64,000 nucleotides of DNA from Achromobacter animicus (GTDB lineage: Bacteria > Pseudomonadota > Gammaproteobacteria > Burkholderiales > Burkholderiaceae_B), in assembly GCF_902859585.1 (NCBI RefSeq), contig NZ_CADIJM010000006.1, positions 205,165 through 269,164 of the forward strand, written 5' to 3'. Below are positions 25,780 through 33,287 of this stretch, in pieces. Both the position numbers and the translations under genes were made by a program. The notes under the pieces are model-generated. The model searched no databases and was not told where the DNA came from. It was given only the letters and a program-made list of their open reading frames with translations. Positions within the stretch are counted from its first letter, which is position 1, and each line of letters opens with the position of its first letter.

Positions 25780-26404
25780 TCCGCGCGGTCCGGTGCAAGC
25801 CAGCTGGTTGGCGCTGCCGCCCGAGCCGTGGAAGAACGGCGGGGGTGTCACGCGCACGCTGGTGGCCGACCCAGCCGGACGCTGGCGCGTCAGCATCGCC
25901 GATATCGAACGCGACGGCCCGTATTCACGGTTTCCCGGGTATGACCGCGTGTCGGTCGTGCTGGCGGGCGAGGGCGTGATGCTGCAAGGCGAGGGTGTGG
26001 CCGTGCCGTTGCGGCTGCGTGAACCGGCGGTGTTTGGCGGCGATGCGTTGCTGCAATCCACGTTGGTGGGCGGACCGGTGCAGGTGCTGAATCTCTTTGT
26101 CTTGCGCGGCGGTGCGAGGGCGTCGGTGACCTGTTCGGGGTCGGCGTCCGGTTGCTGCGAGGTCGGCGCGTTGCCGGCCGGCGCGGATGGGCTCGAGGTT
26201 ACGCGGGTGCGGGTGACGGCGGGGGCATACGAGATGACGCGCGGCGTGGAAATGCCGGGCGTCGATTCGCCGGGCGTCGACACGCCGGGCGTCGATACGC
26301 CGGGCGTCTGTACGGCGGGCGTCGCCACCCCCGGCGCCCCAGCCACGCAAACCGACTTCACCGTGATCCTGGACATCACGGTCCAGAAAAGCTTCCCGGA
26401 CTGA
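25763..26404 (+). CDS. HutD/Ves-family cupin-like protein with pentapeptide repeats
   Basis: A 213-residue protein. The first 170 residues fit the HutD family (EPWKNGGGVTRTLVADPAGR, RVSIADIERDGPYSRFPGYD, RVSVVLAGEG), bicupin proteins often found in histidine-utilisation loci and thought to moderate pathway flux. Its C-terminal part is interrupted by six consecutive pentapeptides of the type TPGVD (residues about 164-193), encoded by 15-bp DNA repeats, before the final beta-strand FTVILDITVQ. TTG at 25763 with GGGAAG upstream is taken as start; it overlaps the oxidase gene by 17 bases. Whether the repeat insertion leaves it functional is unknown. Confidence 0.8.
   Translation: MAQSPDPRGPVQASWLALPPEPWKNGGGVTRTLVADPAGRWRVSIADIERDGPYSRFPGYDRVSVVLAGEGVMLQGEGVAVPLRLREPAVFGGDALLQSTLVGGPVQVLNLFVLRGGARASVTCSGSASGCCEVGALPAGADGLEVTRVRVTAGAYEMTRGVEMPGVDSPGVDTPGVDTPGVCTAGVATPGAPATQTDFTVILDITVQKSFPD
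26252..26341 (+). repeat. 15-bp repeats coding TPGVD-like pentapeptides
   Basis: Six consecutive 15-bp units (consensus ACGCCGGGCGTCGAT) start at 26252, 26267, 26282, 26297, 26312 and 26327, the last two diverged. They are in frame and translate to MPGVD, SPGVD, TPGVD, TPGVC, TAGVA, TPGAP inside the HutD-like protein. Confidence 0.9.
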
Positions 26405-26471
26405 CCAAACTACAGCCGTCCCAGTCACAACCCGGGGCGTCCGTTGATTCCTTTCACTCAGGAGTGTTTCC

Positions 26472-27221
26472 ATGAAGGTACTTGCCGCGGTCAAGCGCGT
26501 GGTTGACTACAACGTCAACGTGCGCGTCAAGGCCGACCAGAGCGGCGTGGACATCGGCAACGTGAAGATGTCGATGAACCCGTTCGATGAAATCGCCGTC
26601 GAGGCGGCCGTGCGCCTGAAAGAGCAGGGCGCGGCGGCTGAAGTCGTGGCCGTGTCTTGCGGCACGGCGCAGTCGCAGGAGACGTTGCGCACCGCGCTGG
26701 CCATCGGCGCCGACCGCGGCGTGCTGGTGCAGACGGATGCCGCCTTGCAGCCGCTGGAAGTCGCCAAGCTGCTGCGCGCCGTCGTGGTCAAGGAAGCGCC
26801 CGCGCTGGTGATCCTGGGCAAGCAGGCCATCGACGACGACGCGTGCCAGACCGGCCAGATGCTGGCGGCCCTGCTGGGCTGGCCGCAGGCCACCAACGCC
26901 AGCGCCATCGCCATCGGCGACGGCACGGCGCGCGTGACGCGCGAGGTGGACGGCGGCCTGGAAGTGGTGGAACTGACGCTGCCGGCCATTGTGACGGCAG
27001 ACCTGCGCCTGAACGAGCCGCGCTATGTCACGTTGCCCAACATCATGAAGGCCAAGAAGAAGCCGCTGGATGTGGAAACGCCGGGCGCGCTGGGCGTGGA
27101 CCCGGTGTCCCGCCTGCAGACGCTGCGCGTCGAAGAGCCGGCGGCGCGCGCACCCGGCATCAAGGTTGCCGACGTGGCCGCGCTGGTCGACAAACTGAAG
27201 AACGAAGCCAAGGTGATCTGA
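26472..27221 (+). CDS. etfB: Electron transfer flavoprotein beta subunit
   Basis: A 249-residue protein matching EtfB throughout: [36 protein letters not shown], the AMP-site region and [29 protein letters not shown] near residue 175. With EtfA it accepts electrons from flavin dehydrogenases and passes them to ETF-ubiquinone oxidoreductase. The gene follows the oxidase and HutD-like genes after 67 bases and overlaps etfA by one base (TGATG). Its position suggests service to the adjacent oxidase as well as general acyl-CoA oxidation. Confidence 0.96.
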   Translation: MKVLAAVKRVVDYNVNVRVKADQSGVDIGNVKMSMNPFDEIAVEAAVRLKEQGAAAEVVAVSCGTAQSQETLRTALAIGADRGVLVQTDAALQPLEVAKLLRAVVVKEAPALVILGKQAIDDDACQTGQMLAALLGWPQATNASAIAIGDGTARVTREVDGGLEVVELTLPAIVTADLRLNEPRYVTLPNIMKAKKKPLDVETPGALGVDPVSRLQTLRVEEPAARAPGIKVADVAALVDKLKNEAKVI

Positions 27222-28153
27222 TGACTGTCCTTGTTATTGCCGAACACGATAATCGGGCGCTGAATGGCGCCACGCTCAACGCCATTTCTGCCGCGGGCAG
27301 GCTGGACATGCCGGTCCACGTACTGGTCGCGGGCGAGGGCGCGCAGCCGGTGGCCGAGGCGGCTGCACGGGTCGCCGGGGTGGCAAAGGTGCTGCTGGCG
27401 CAGGCGCCGCAGCTTGCCGATGGCCTGCCGGAAGTCGTGGCCGCGCAGGCCGTGGCGGCGGCAGCCGGCTACTCGCACGTCTTCCTGGCCGCGACGGCGC
27501 AGGGCAAGAGCGTGGCGCCGCGCATTGCCGCGTTGCTCGACGTGGCGCAGGTGTCGGACGTGATAGAAGTGCTGGCGCCCGATACCTTCAAGCGTCCGAT
27601 CTACGCCGGCAACGCGATCGCGACGGTCAAGAGCGGTTATCCGGTGGTCGTGGCCACGATCCGCCCCACTGCGTTCGATGCGGTGTCTGCCGACGGCGGC
27701 AGCGCCACGGTGGAAGCGGTCGAGGCCGTGGCGGCGGCGGGCTTGTCGCGATTCATCAGCCGCGAGATCGCGGTGTCAGAACGCCCCGACCTGGGCGGCG
27801 CGCGCGCCGTGGTGTCGGGCGGACGCGGCCTGGGTAGCGCGGAAAACTTCAAGCTGCTCGATCCCCTGGCCGAAAAGCTGGGCGCGGCGCTGGGCGCCTC
27901 GCGCGCCGCCGTCGACGCGGGATATGCGCCGAACGACTGGCAGGTCGGCCAGACCGGCAAGATCGTTGCGCCGGACCTGTACGTGGCCGTCGGGATTTCG
28001 GGCGCGATCCAGCATCTGGCGGGCATGAAGGATTCCAAGGTCATCGTCGCCATCAACAAGGACGGCGACGCGCCGATCTTCGGCGTGGCGGATTACGGGC
28101 TGGTGGGCGACCTGTTCGAAGCCGTTCCGGCGCTGACGTCCTCGCTGCCGTGA
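27221..28153 (+). CDS. etfA: Electron transfer flavoprotein alpha subunit
   Basis: A 310-residue EtfA. The N-terminal domain starts [20 protein letters not shown], and the C-terminal FAD-binding domain has [33 protein letters not shown] and [19 protein letters not shown], the classical FAD signature. ATG at 27221 overlaps the etfB stop (TGATG), so the two chains are translated in a coupled way. An open frame upstream to 26657 lies within etfB and is spurious. Confidence 0.96.
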   Translation: MTVLVIAEHDNRALNGATLNAISAAGRLDMPVHVLVAGEGAQPVAEAAARVAGVAKVLLAQAPQLADGLPEVVAAQAVAAAAGYSHVFLAATAQGKSVAPRIAALLDVAQVSDVIEVLAPDTFKRPIYAGNAIATVKSGYPVVVATIRPTAFDAVSADGGSATVEAVEAVAAAGLSRFISREIAVSERPDLGGARAVVSGGRGLGSAENFKLLDPLAEKLGAALGASRAAVDAGYAPNDWQVGQTGKIVAPDLYVAVGISGAIQHLAGMKDSKVIVAINKDGDAPIFGVADYGLVGDLFEAVPALTSSLP

Positions 28154-28243
28154 TGGATGCGGCGTCGACGCCGCAGAACGCGCCAACGCCGCGGGCAGCC
28201 CTTCGCTGCCGAACCCCGCGTTCGGGGTGCCGCGGGCTTTACG
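28154..28243. terminator. Hairpin-rich gap between etfA and LysR
   Basis: Two small GC hairpins (GGCAG-CCCTTCG-CTGCC and ACCCCG-CGTT-CGGGGT) lie between the two convergent genes. Neither has a U-run, so termination here would be weak or Rho-dependent. Confidence 0.35.
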
Positions 28244-29257
28244 TCAACGCCGCAGGCTGCGCCACAGCGTGGCCGGCGGCAGCCCCAGCGCCGGGGCCAG
28301 TTCTTTCTGGATCAGGCGCTCCATCGCCATCAGGATCACGTCGCGCGCCTCGGCGGGCAGCTTGCCCACCTCCTGCTGGCGCGCGGCCAGATACAGCGTG
28401 CGCGACAGCGCGGGATCGTCGGCTCGCGCTGCGCCCAGGAAGGGCGCCAGCGGCAGGACGCGCAACTGGTCCAGGAAATGGCGCGACTGCCAGATGCACA
28501 GCGGCGTGCTGATGCCAAAGCCCAGCCCGGCCGTGACCAGGCTGAGCAGCGGATCGGTATTGTCGAATTCGTAGGTGCGCTCGATCATCACGCCGTGCGA
28601 CTCGACCAGCCGGTCGATCTCGGCGCCGATGAACGAACGCGCGCTGTAGCGGATGAACTGGGCGCGCTGGCCCAGTTCCTTCAGCGTGTCGATCCGGTCC
28701 ATGCTCATCGAGCGCGGCACGATCAGCACGTAGGGTTCGCTGAACAGACTGTACTTGCGGATGGTGGGCCTGCCTGCCGATGCGCTGGTGGTGACGACGA
28801 GGTCTAGCTGCCGGTCTTCCAGTTGCTTGTCCAGCACGGGCGTGATGCCCGACCACAGCCGGATCTGGCGCGACGCGCCGGACAGGCCGTGGATCAGGGT
28901 CGGTCCCAGCGTGCCGGCAAACGAGTCCACGCAGCCGAAGCGCACGATGTTGCGCTTGGCCCGGCTAAGGTTGCGCACGCTTTCCGTCATGTCGCCGGCC
29001 TGCGCCAGCAGCCGCGCGGCGTGTTCGAACAGCAGCTCGCCGGCCGGCGTGGGCCGGGCAGGGCGGGTGCTGCGGTCCAGCAGTTCGGTCGACATGGCGG
29101 CTTCAAGCTGCTTGATCCGCTGCGACACCGCCGCCTGCGAAAAACCCAACAGCCGCGCCGCGCCCGAGACCGACGCCGCTTCCACCACCGCCACCCACGT
29201 CAGCAGCAGGCTCCATTCCGGATAGTTTTCCGTGCTGGTGAACGAAAAGCGGTTCAT
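28244..29257 (-). CDS. LysR-family transcriptional regulator
   Basis: A 337-residue regulator: helix-turn-helix near residues 18-80 (WVAVVEAASVSGAARLLGFS, QAAVSQRIKQLEAAM) and an effector-binding domain from about 105 (RNIVRFGCVDSFAGTLGPTL). The ATG at 29257 (MNRFSFTSTEN) is chosen; the frame extends to 29419 inside the next gene. It lies 32 bases downstream of the formylglutamate deformylase gene in the same direction, so the two are probably one transcript, and it converges on etfA. Confidence 0.9.
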   Translation of the reverse strand: MNRFSFTSTENYPEWSLLLTWVAVVEAASVSGAARLLGFSQAAVSQRIKQLEAAMSTELLDRSTRPARPTPAGELLFEHAARLLAQAGDMTESVRNLSRAKRNIVRFGCVDSFAGTLGPTLIHGLSGASRQIRLWSGITPVLDKQLEDRQLDLVVTTSASAGRPTIRKYSLFSEPYVLIVPRSMSMDRIDTLKELGQRAQFIRYSARSFIGAEIDRLVESHGVMIERTYEFDNTDPLLSLVTAGLGFGISTPLCIWQSRHFLDQLRVLPLAPFLGAARADDPALSRTLYLAARQQEVGKLPAEARDVILMAMERLIQKELAPALGLPPATLWRSLRR

Positions 29258-29289
29258 GGCGTGGGCGTCCGGCGGCGTTTCAACAGGGC

Positions 29290-30093
29290 TTAGCGCTGGC
29301 GCGCGGTGGTCTGGCGCAGCGCGGCAGTCACCATGCCTTCGACCACCGGAATGACCTTGTCGGCCAGATCGGGGCGATAGCCGTACGGGTAGGTTTCGTC
29401 CATGTAGGTGGACTGGCACATCTCGAGCTGGATGGCGTGCACGTTGTCAGCCGGCGAACCGTAGTGGCGCGTGATGTAGCCGCCTTTGAAACGGCCATTG
29501 ACGGCCCAGGTGTAATCCTTGCAGCCGTTCAACTGTTCATGCACGGCGGCCAGGATATCGGGCGCGCAGGAAGCGCCGTCGGACGTGCCGATGTTCAGGT
29601 CGGGCAGCTTGCCCTCAAAAAGGCGCGGCAGCACGCTGGCGATCGAGTGCGCTTCCCACAGCAGCACCGTGCCATGCTCGGCCTTGATGCGGTCAATCTC
29701 TTCTTGCAGCTTGGCGTGATAGGGCTTCCAGTACGCCTCCAGGCGCTGGGCGCGTTCCGTGTCGGTCAGCACGGCGTCGTTCTGGTAAAGCGCATCGCCG
29801 CGAAAAGCCTGGGTCGGGCACAGGCCGGTCTTGGTCTGCCCGGGATACAGGCTTTCGTCGTTGGGCGGGCGGTTCAGGTCGACCACGTAACGCGAATAGC
29901 GCGCGCCCAGCACGGACGCGCCCAACGCCTGGGCGAACTGATAGAGGGTGTCCAGATGCCAGTCGGTGTCGCCGGATTGCAGAGCTACGTCCGTCATGTG
30001 CGGACGCTGCGCGTCGGGAATCTGGCTGCCGAGGTGGGGAATGGAGATCAGCAGCGGGGCGGTGCCGCGGCTGAATTGAAAGAGGTCGGTCAA
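29290..30093 (-). CDS. hutG: N-formylglutamate deformylase (HutG type)
   Basis: A 267-residue amidohydrolase of the N-formylglutamate family: LLISIPHLGSQIPDAQRP, SRYVVDLNRPPNDESLYPGQ, VLLWEAHSIASVLPRLFEGK with metal-binding Asp/His/Glu, and FKGGYITRHYGSPADNVHAI. It hydrolyses N-formyl-L-glutamate to glutamate and formate, the last step of one histidine degradation route. A TTG start at 30093 (LTDLFQF) is preferred over the ATG at 30144 because GGAG lies seven bases before it and the length then matches the family. No hutH/U/I genes are in the window, so the substrate could instead be a related N-formyl amino acid. Confidence 0.85.
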   Translation of the reverse strand: MTDLFQFSRGTAPLLISIPHLGSQIPDAQRPHMTDVALQSGDTDWHLDTLYQFAQALGASVLGARYSRYVVDLNRPPNDESLYPGQTKTGLCPTQAFRGDALYQNDAVLTDTERAQRLEAYWKPYHAKLQEEIDRIKAEHGTVLLWEAHSIASVLPRLFEGKLPDLNIGTSDGASCAPDILAAVHEQLNGCKDYTWAVNGRFKGGYITRHYGSPADNVHAIQLEMCQSTYMDETYPYGYRPDLADKVIPVVEGMVTAALRQTTARQR

Positions 30094-30357
30094 GAGGAAA
30101 CTCCGGGTGGCAATGGCAATGCGCCGCGGCAGAGCCGCAGGCAACGGGCGCTTGTATGCTAGGCAGCACGGCCCGCTGCGGGAATTGCATCAGTTTAATG
30201 GATGCTGATGATTAGCCGCGCCGATGCTCATGGCGATGGCCGCGGCGTGGTCACGATGAGCGGCGTTCTGGGTCGCGCTGGTCAGCCGCTGCCCGTGGAC
30301 CGAGTTGCTGGGCCGCGTGAGGTAGAGTAGACGGCGCGCACACTCTAGCGAGCGGAC
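30094..30357. other. Intergenic region upstream of the MarC-family gene
   Basis: This 264-base region lies between divergent hutG and MarC-type genes. A TAGAGT hexamer about 30 bases before the MarC start could be a -10 element. I see no operator palindrome or small gene. Confidence 0.4.
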
Positions 30358-31041
30358 ATGATTGATGAACTGATTCAACTGGGCAAGCTCGTCAGCCTGG
30401 GTCTGGCGCTGATGCTGCCGCTGGCCAATCCGCTGACGTCCATGACGCTGCTGCTGTCGCTTGGCCAGCAGATACCGTTCAAGGAACGGCAGAAGCAGGT
30501 GACCCAGGCGGCGTTCTACGTGGTCGGGATCATGCTGGTGACCTACTACGCCGGCGCGCTGCTGATGCACACCTTCGGCATTTCCATCCCCGGCCTGCGC
30601 ATCGCGGGCGGATTGATCGTGGTCAGCATCGGCTTCAGCATGCTGTTTCCGTCGGACCAGCCGCGCGCCCTGGAGGCCGAGGCCGCGGCCGACGCGCAGG
30701 AGCGCCAGAGCCCCAACATCGCATTCGTGCCCCTTGCCCTGCCCGGCACGGCGGGACCCGGCACGATCGCCATGATCATCAGCGGCGCATCGTCGGTCGA
30801 TTCGGCCATTGCACCGGACTATGCGCGCTGGGTGGTGGGCGTGGCCCCGGTCATCGTGTTTGCGCTGCTGGGGCTCTTGTTCTGGGTCTGCCTGCATTTC
30901 GCGGGCCGCATCGTCGCCGTCATCGGCAAGAGCGGTGTCGAGGCGATCTCACGCGTGATGGGATTCCTGCTGGTCTGCATGGGGGTGCAGTTCGTCATCA
31001 ACGGCGTGTTGGAGATTGTGGAGAAGTTTCCCAACGTGTAG
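30358..31041 (+). CDS. MarC-family inner-membrane protein
   Basis: A 227-residue protein with six hydrophobic segments and the MarC features: LMLPLANPLTSMTLLLSL at the start, AGGLIVVSIGFSML in the middle, and VPLALPGTAGPGTIAMII near residue 125, a conserved half-membrane motif. MarC proteins were once thought to be multidrug exporters; their true function is unknown. The gene is a single unit, divergent from hutG. Confidence 0.93.
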   Translation: MIDELIQLGKLVSLGLALMLPLANPLTSMTLLLSLGQQIPFKERQKQVTQAAFYVVGIMLVTYYAGALLMHTFGISIPGLRIAGGLIVVSIGFSMLFPSDQPRALEAEAAADAQERQSPNIAFVPLALPGTAGPGTIAMIISGASSVDSAIAPDYARWVVGVAPVIVFALLGLLFWVCLHFAGRIVAVIGKSGVEAISRVMGFLLVCMGVQFVINGVLEIVEKFPNV

Positions 31042-31194
31042 CGGGCATAGCGTCAGGCCGTCCGTCCTTGCATACCTGCGCTGCGCCGGGCAGTCCATAA
31101 AGTCACGCGGATTTTGATTTCACCCCGTTTCGTGAAGCTTGTAGAAACATAATCTACGCTACATTACATTTTTGATTTTTCGCCGTGGGCAGTC
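31042..31194. promoter_or_regulatory. AT-rich leader with inverted repeat
   Basis: Unlike its surroundings this stretch is AT-rich. It contains TGTAG-AAACATAATCTACG-CTACA (31138-31161 region) with an inner GTAGA/TCTAC pair, then TTACATTTTTGATTTTT. It looks like a promoter or binding site for the small ORFs that follow. Confidence 0.35.
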
Positions 31195-31350
31195 ATGCTT
31201 GCCCGCGACGGCAGTTTTTGTATGTGCAACATCATTGAAGACAAGATCAGGCAGTGCGCGGTAGCCCGCGAATCCATCGCGGTCGGCGCGCCGACGTGCC
31301 GATCAAGCTCCTGCGGTACGGCCGCCGCAACCTGCAAGCGTGCGTCATGA
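31195..31350 (+). CDS. Candidate 51-residue cysteine-rich small protein
   Basis: A short open frame (MLARDGSFCMCNIIEDKIRQ..., ending CKRAS) has seven cysteines in 51 residues. Its stop overlaps the start of the next small ORF as ATGA, a sign of coupling, and an AT-rich promoter-like stretch precedes it. There is no strong ribosome-binding site and I know no homologue, so it may be fortuitous. An internal ATG at 31222 is an alternative start. Confidence 0.3.
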   Translation: MLARDGSFCMCNIIEDKIRQCAVARESIAVGAPTCRSSSCGTAAATCKRAS

Positions 31351-31529
31351 TGGCCTGGCTACCCTTGATCGTGTTGGGGCTGGTGGTCAGCGGCGTAGTC
31401 ACCGCCTTGATGCGCGAGCCTGGCGTTCGCCTTTACGACTGGATCGCCACCCGCGCGGGCCGGCCGCAACCGGCTGCCCGGCCGCGTGTCCCCGAAACCG
31501 AACGCGAACCATTGACCCAGACAAGCTGA
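31347..31529 (+). CDS. Candidate 60-residue single-span membrane protein
   Basis: Starting at the tandem ATGATG (31347/31350), the frame gives one hydrophobic segment (MAWLPLIVLGLVVSGVVTAL) followed by a basic, proline-rich tail. The frame is open to 31254 upstream but that part is not hydrophobic. No ribosome-binding site is obvious; ATGA overlap with the preceding small ORF suggests coupled translation. Function unknown. Confidence 0.45.
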   Translation: MMAWLPLIVLGLVVSGVVTALMREPGVRLYDWIATRAGRPQPAARPRVPETEREPLTQTS

Positions 31530-31561
31530 TCGGCACGCGTTTCGGTCCGGCGTCTGCCCTC

Positions 31562-32848
31562 TCAGCGGCCCGGTCGTTCCAGGCCCAGATGCCCGCGCAG
31601 CGTGGCGTGTTCGTAGTCCTTACGAAACAGTCCGCGCTGTTGCAGCACCGGCACCACCTGCTCCACAAAGTCGTCGATGCCGCCCGGCAGTGACGGGGGC
31701 ATCAGGTTGAAGCCGTCGGCGCCTTCATTCCTGAACCAATGTTCCATCCGGTCCGCGATCTGCTCCGGCGTGCCCACCATCGTGCAGTGCCCGCCGCCCG
31801 CGGCCAGCCGGCCAAGCAACTGGCGCACGGTGGGCTGCTCGGTTTCGATGATGCGCAGGATGGTGCCGTAACGGCCCTTGGGACCTGTGAACTCGGGCAG
31901 CGGAGGCAGGGGCGGCACGGGCGCGTCCAGTTCCCAGCCCGAACAATCCTGCAGGACGAACGTCCCAAGTTGGCGCAATGAGGCGTCCGCGGGCAGGAGT
32001 TCGTCCAATTCGCGCTGCTTGGCGCGGGCCTCGGCTTCGGTCGAGCCGACATAGGTCACGAGGCCCGGCATGATGGGCACGAACGCGTCGCGGCCAGCGG
32101 CCCGGACACGTTGCTTGATGTCGCGGTAATAGGACTGCGCGGCGGGCAAGTCGTAGGCCACGGCATAGATGGCTTCCGCGCGGCGCGCCGCCAGATCGCG
32201 GCCCTGATCCGAGGCGCCCGCCTGGAACAGCACCGGATGCCCCTGCGGCGGTCGCGGCACGGTAAGCGGGCCGTCCACCAGAAAGTGTTCGCCATGGTGA
32301 TCTATCTTGTGCAGGCGGTCCGGCACGCCGAAGTGGCCGTTGCGGTCGATGACCAGCGCGTCGTCGTCCCACGAGTCGAACAGCCTCAGCGCAACGTCGA
32401 CAAATTCCTCGGCGCGCGCGTAGCGCCAGTCGTGGCCGGGCATGGCTTCGTACCCGTGATTGCGCGCCTCGGCGTCGAACATCGAGGTAACCACGTTCCA
32501 GCCCATGCGGCCGCCGGAAATGTGATCCAGCGAGGCCACCATGCGCGCCGCATGAAAGGGCGTGAAGAACGTGCTGGAAACCGTGCTGATCAGGCCGATG
32601 CGGGTGGTGGCGCGGGCGATCGCGGCCATCGTGGTGAGCGGTTCGAGATACCAGCGCGGCCCGTCGCCGATGTTGTCCATCGACTGGCCGTCGGCAAAGA
32701 AAATGGCGTCGAGCTTGCCGCGCTCGGCCGTGCGGGCCAGGCTTTCGTAGTAGCTGATGTCGCCCAGCCGCTCGGCCGCCGAGTCCGGGTGGCGCCAGGC
32801 CGCGCGATGGTGGCCGCAGCCGAAAATGAACAGGTTCAGGTGCATCAT
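31562..32848 (-). CDS. LLM-class flavin-dependent monooxygenase (NtaA/SnaA/DszA type)
   Basis: A 428-residue bacterial-luciferase-like TIM-barrel protein. HLNLFIFGCGHHRAAWRHPD at the start, ARTAERGKLDAIFFADGQSM, RMGWNVVTSMFDAEARNHGY and HPVLFQAGASDQGRDLAARR match the nitrilotriacetate/desulfurisation monooxygenase group, which uses reduced FMN supplied by a separate reductase. The ATG at 32848 or 32845 is preferred: it places the barrel at the N-terminus as in relatives, whereas the longer frame to 32917 only adds repeated AINDAINDATDDAIDE. The substrate is unknown; no flavin reductase is adjacent. Confidence 0.87.
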   Translation of the reverse strand: MMHLNLFIFGCGHHRAAWRHPDSAAERLGDISYYESLARTAERGKLDAIFFADGQSMDNIGDGPRWYLEPLTTMAAIARATTRIGLISTVSSTFFTPFHAARMVASLDHISGGRMGWNVVTSMFDAEARNHGYEAMPGHDWRYARAEEFVDVALRLFDSWDDDALVIDRNGHFGVPDRLHKIDHHGEHFLVDGPLTVPRPPQGHPVLFQAGASDQGRDLAARRAEAIYAVAYDLPAAQSYYRDIKQRVRAAGRDAFVPIMPGLVTYVGSTEAEARAKQRELDELLPADASLRQLGTFVLQDCSGWELDAPVPPLPPLPEFTGPKGRYGTILRIIETEQPTVRQLLGRLAAGGGHCTMVGTPEQIADRMEHWFRNEGADGFNLMPPSLPGGIDDFVEQVVPVLQQRGLFRKDYEHATLRGHLGLERPGR

Positions 32849-32863
32849 GGCGATCAGCTCGTC

Positions 32864-32911
32864 GATTGCGTCATCAGTTGCGTCATTGATTGCGTCATTG
32901 ATTGCCGCGTC
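32864..32911. repeat. 12-bp tandem repeat upstream of the monooxygenase
   Basis: Four units of about 12 bp (consensus GATTGCGTCATT) start at 32864, 32876, 32888 and 32900. They keep the monooxygenase frame open upstream of its likely start and would encode INDA-type repeats if translated. Confidence 0.75.
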
Positions 32912-33084
32912 CGGCACGCCCGCAGGTGCCGCAAGCGGGCGAACTTAGCATAAAACGGCGGGCGGGCGGGCGCGGTTGCGGTGGGCGGGGCTTGCGCGGC
33001 CGCGGCGCCTGCCCGGCATGCCCGGCCCTACGTTTCTCACGCCGCGCGTTGACATCGCCGCGCCGCTCTCCTAACCTTGCGGCA

Positions 33085-33175
33085 ATTCCTGGGGGAGCCC
33101 TGTACGGGCTGAGATTCCGCGTCTATGCGGTAACCCTTTGAACCTGATCCGGGTAATGCCGGCGAAGGGAAGGAC
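33085..33175 (+). promoter_or_regulatory. TPP riboswitch (THI element)
   Basis: The conserved thiamine pyrophosphate aptamer is clearly present: CTGGGGGAGCCC, then GGGCTGAGA, CGGTAACCCTTTGAACCTGA and CCGGGTAATGCCGGCGAAGG, closed by a short P1 (TCCT/AGGA). It lies about 110 bases upstream of the symporter start on the same strand. Between aptamer and start, GCGGGC (33232-33237) can pair with GCCCGC (33266-33271), and CTCCC (33222-33226) with GGGAG (33272-33276), hiding the ribosome-binding site. This fits translational control. Confidence 0.93.
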
Positions 33176-33287
33176 TCCGCAAGTCTCTCGCGCGCCCTCC
33201 CTGATTCCATTCATCTCGCGGCTCCCTGACGGCGGGCCGCCGCGTTACGCGTCCGGCCTCAGGCCGCCCGCGGGAGGACCGACCTTC

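Noticed and set aside
29290-30093. A complete histidine-utilisation locus around hutG
   Set aside because: No histidase, urocanase or imidazolonepropionase gene is in the window; only HutG and a HutD-like protein are present.
31562-32917. Start of the flavin monooxygenase at 32917 with a repetitive N-terminus
   Set aside because: The extra residues are encoded by a 12-bp tandem repeat and are absent from the family's usual start; ATGATG at 32848/32845 fits better.
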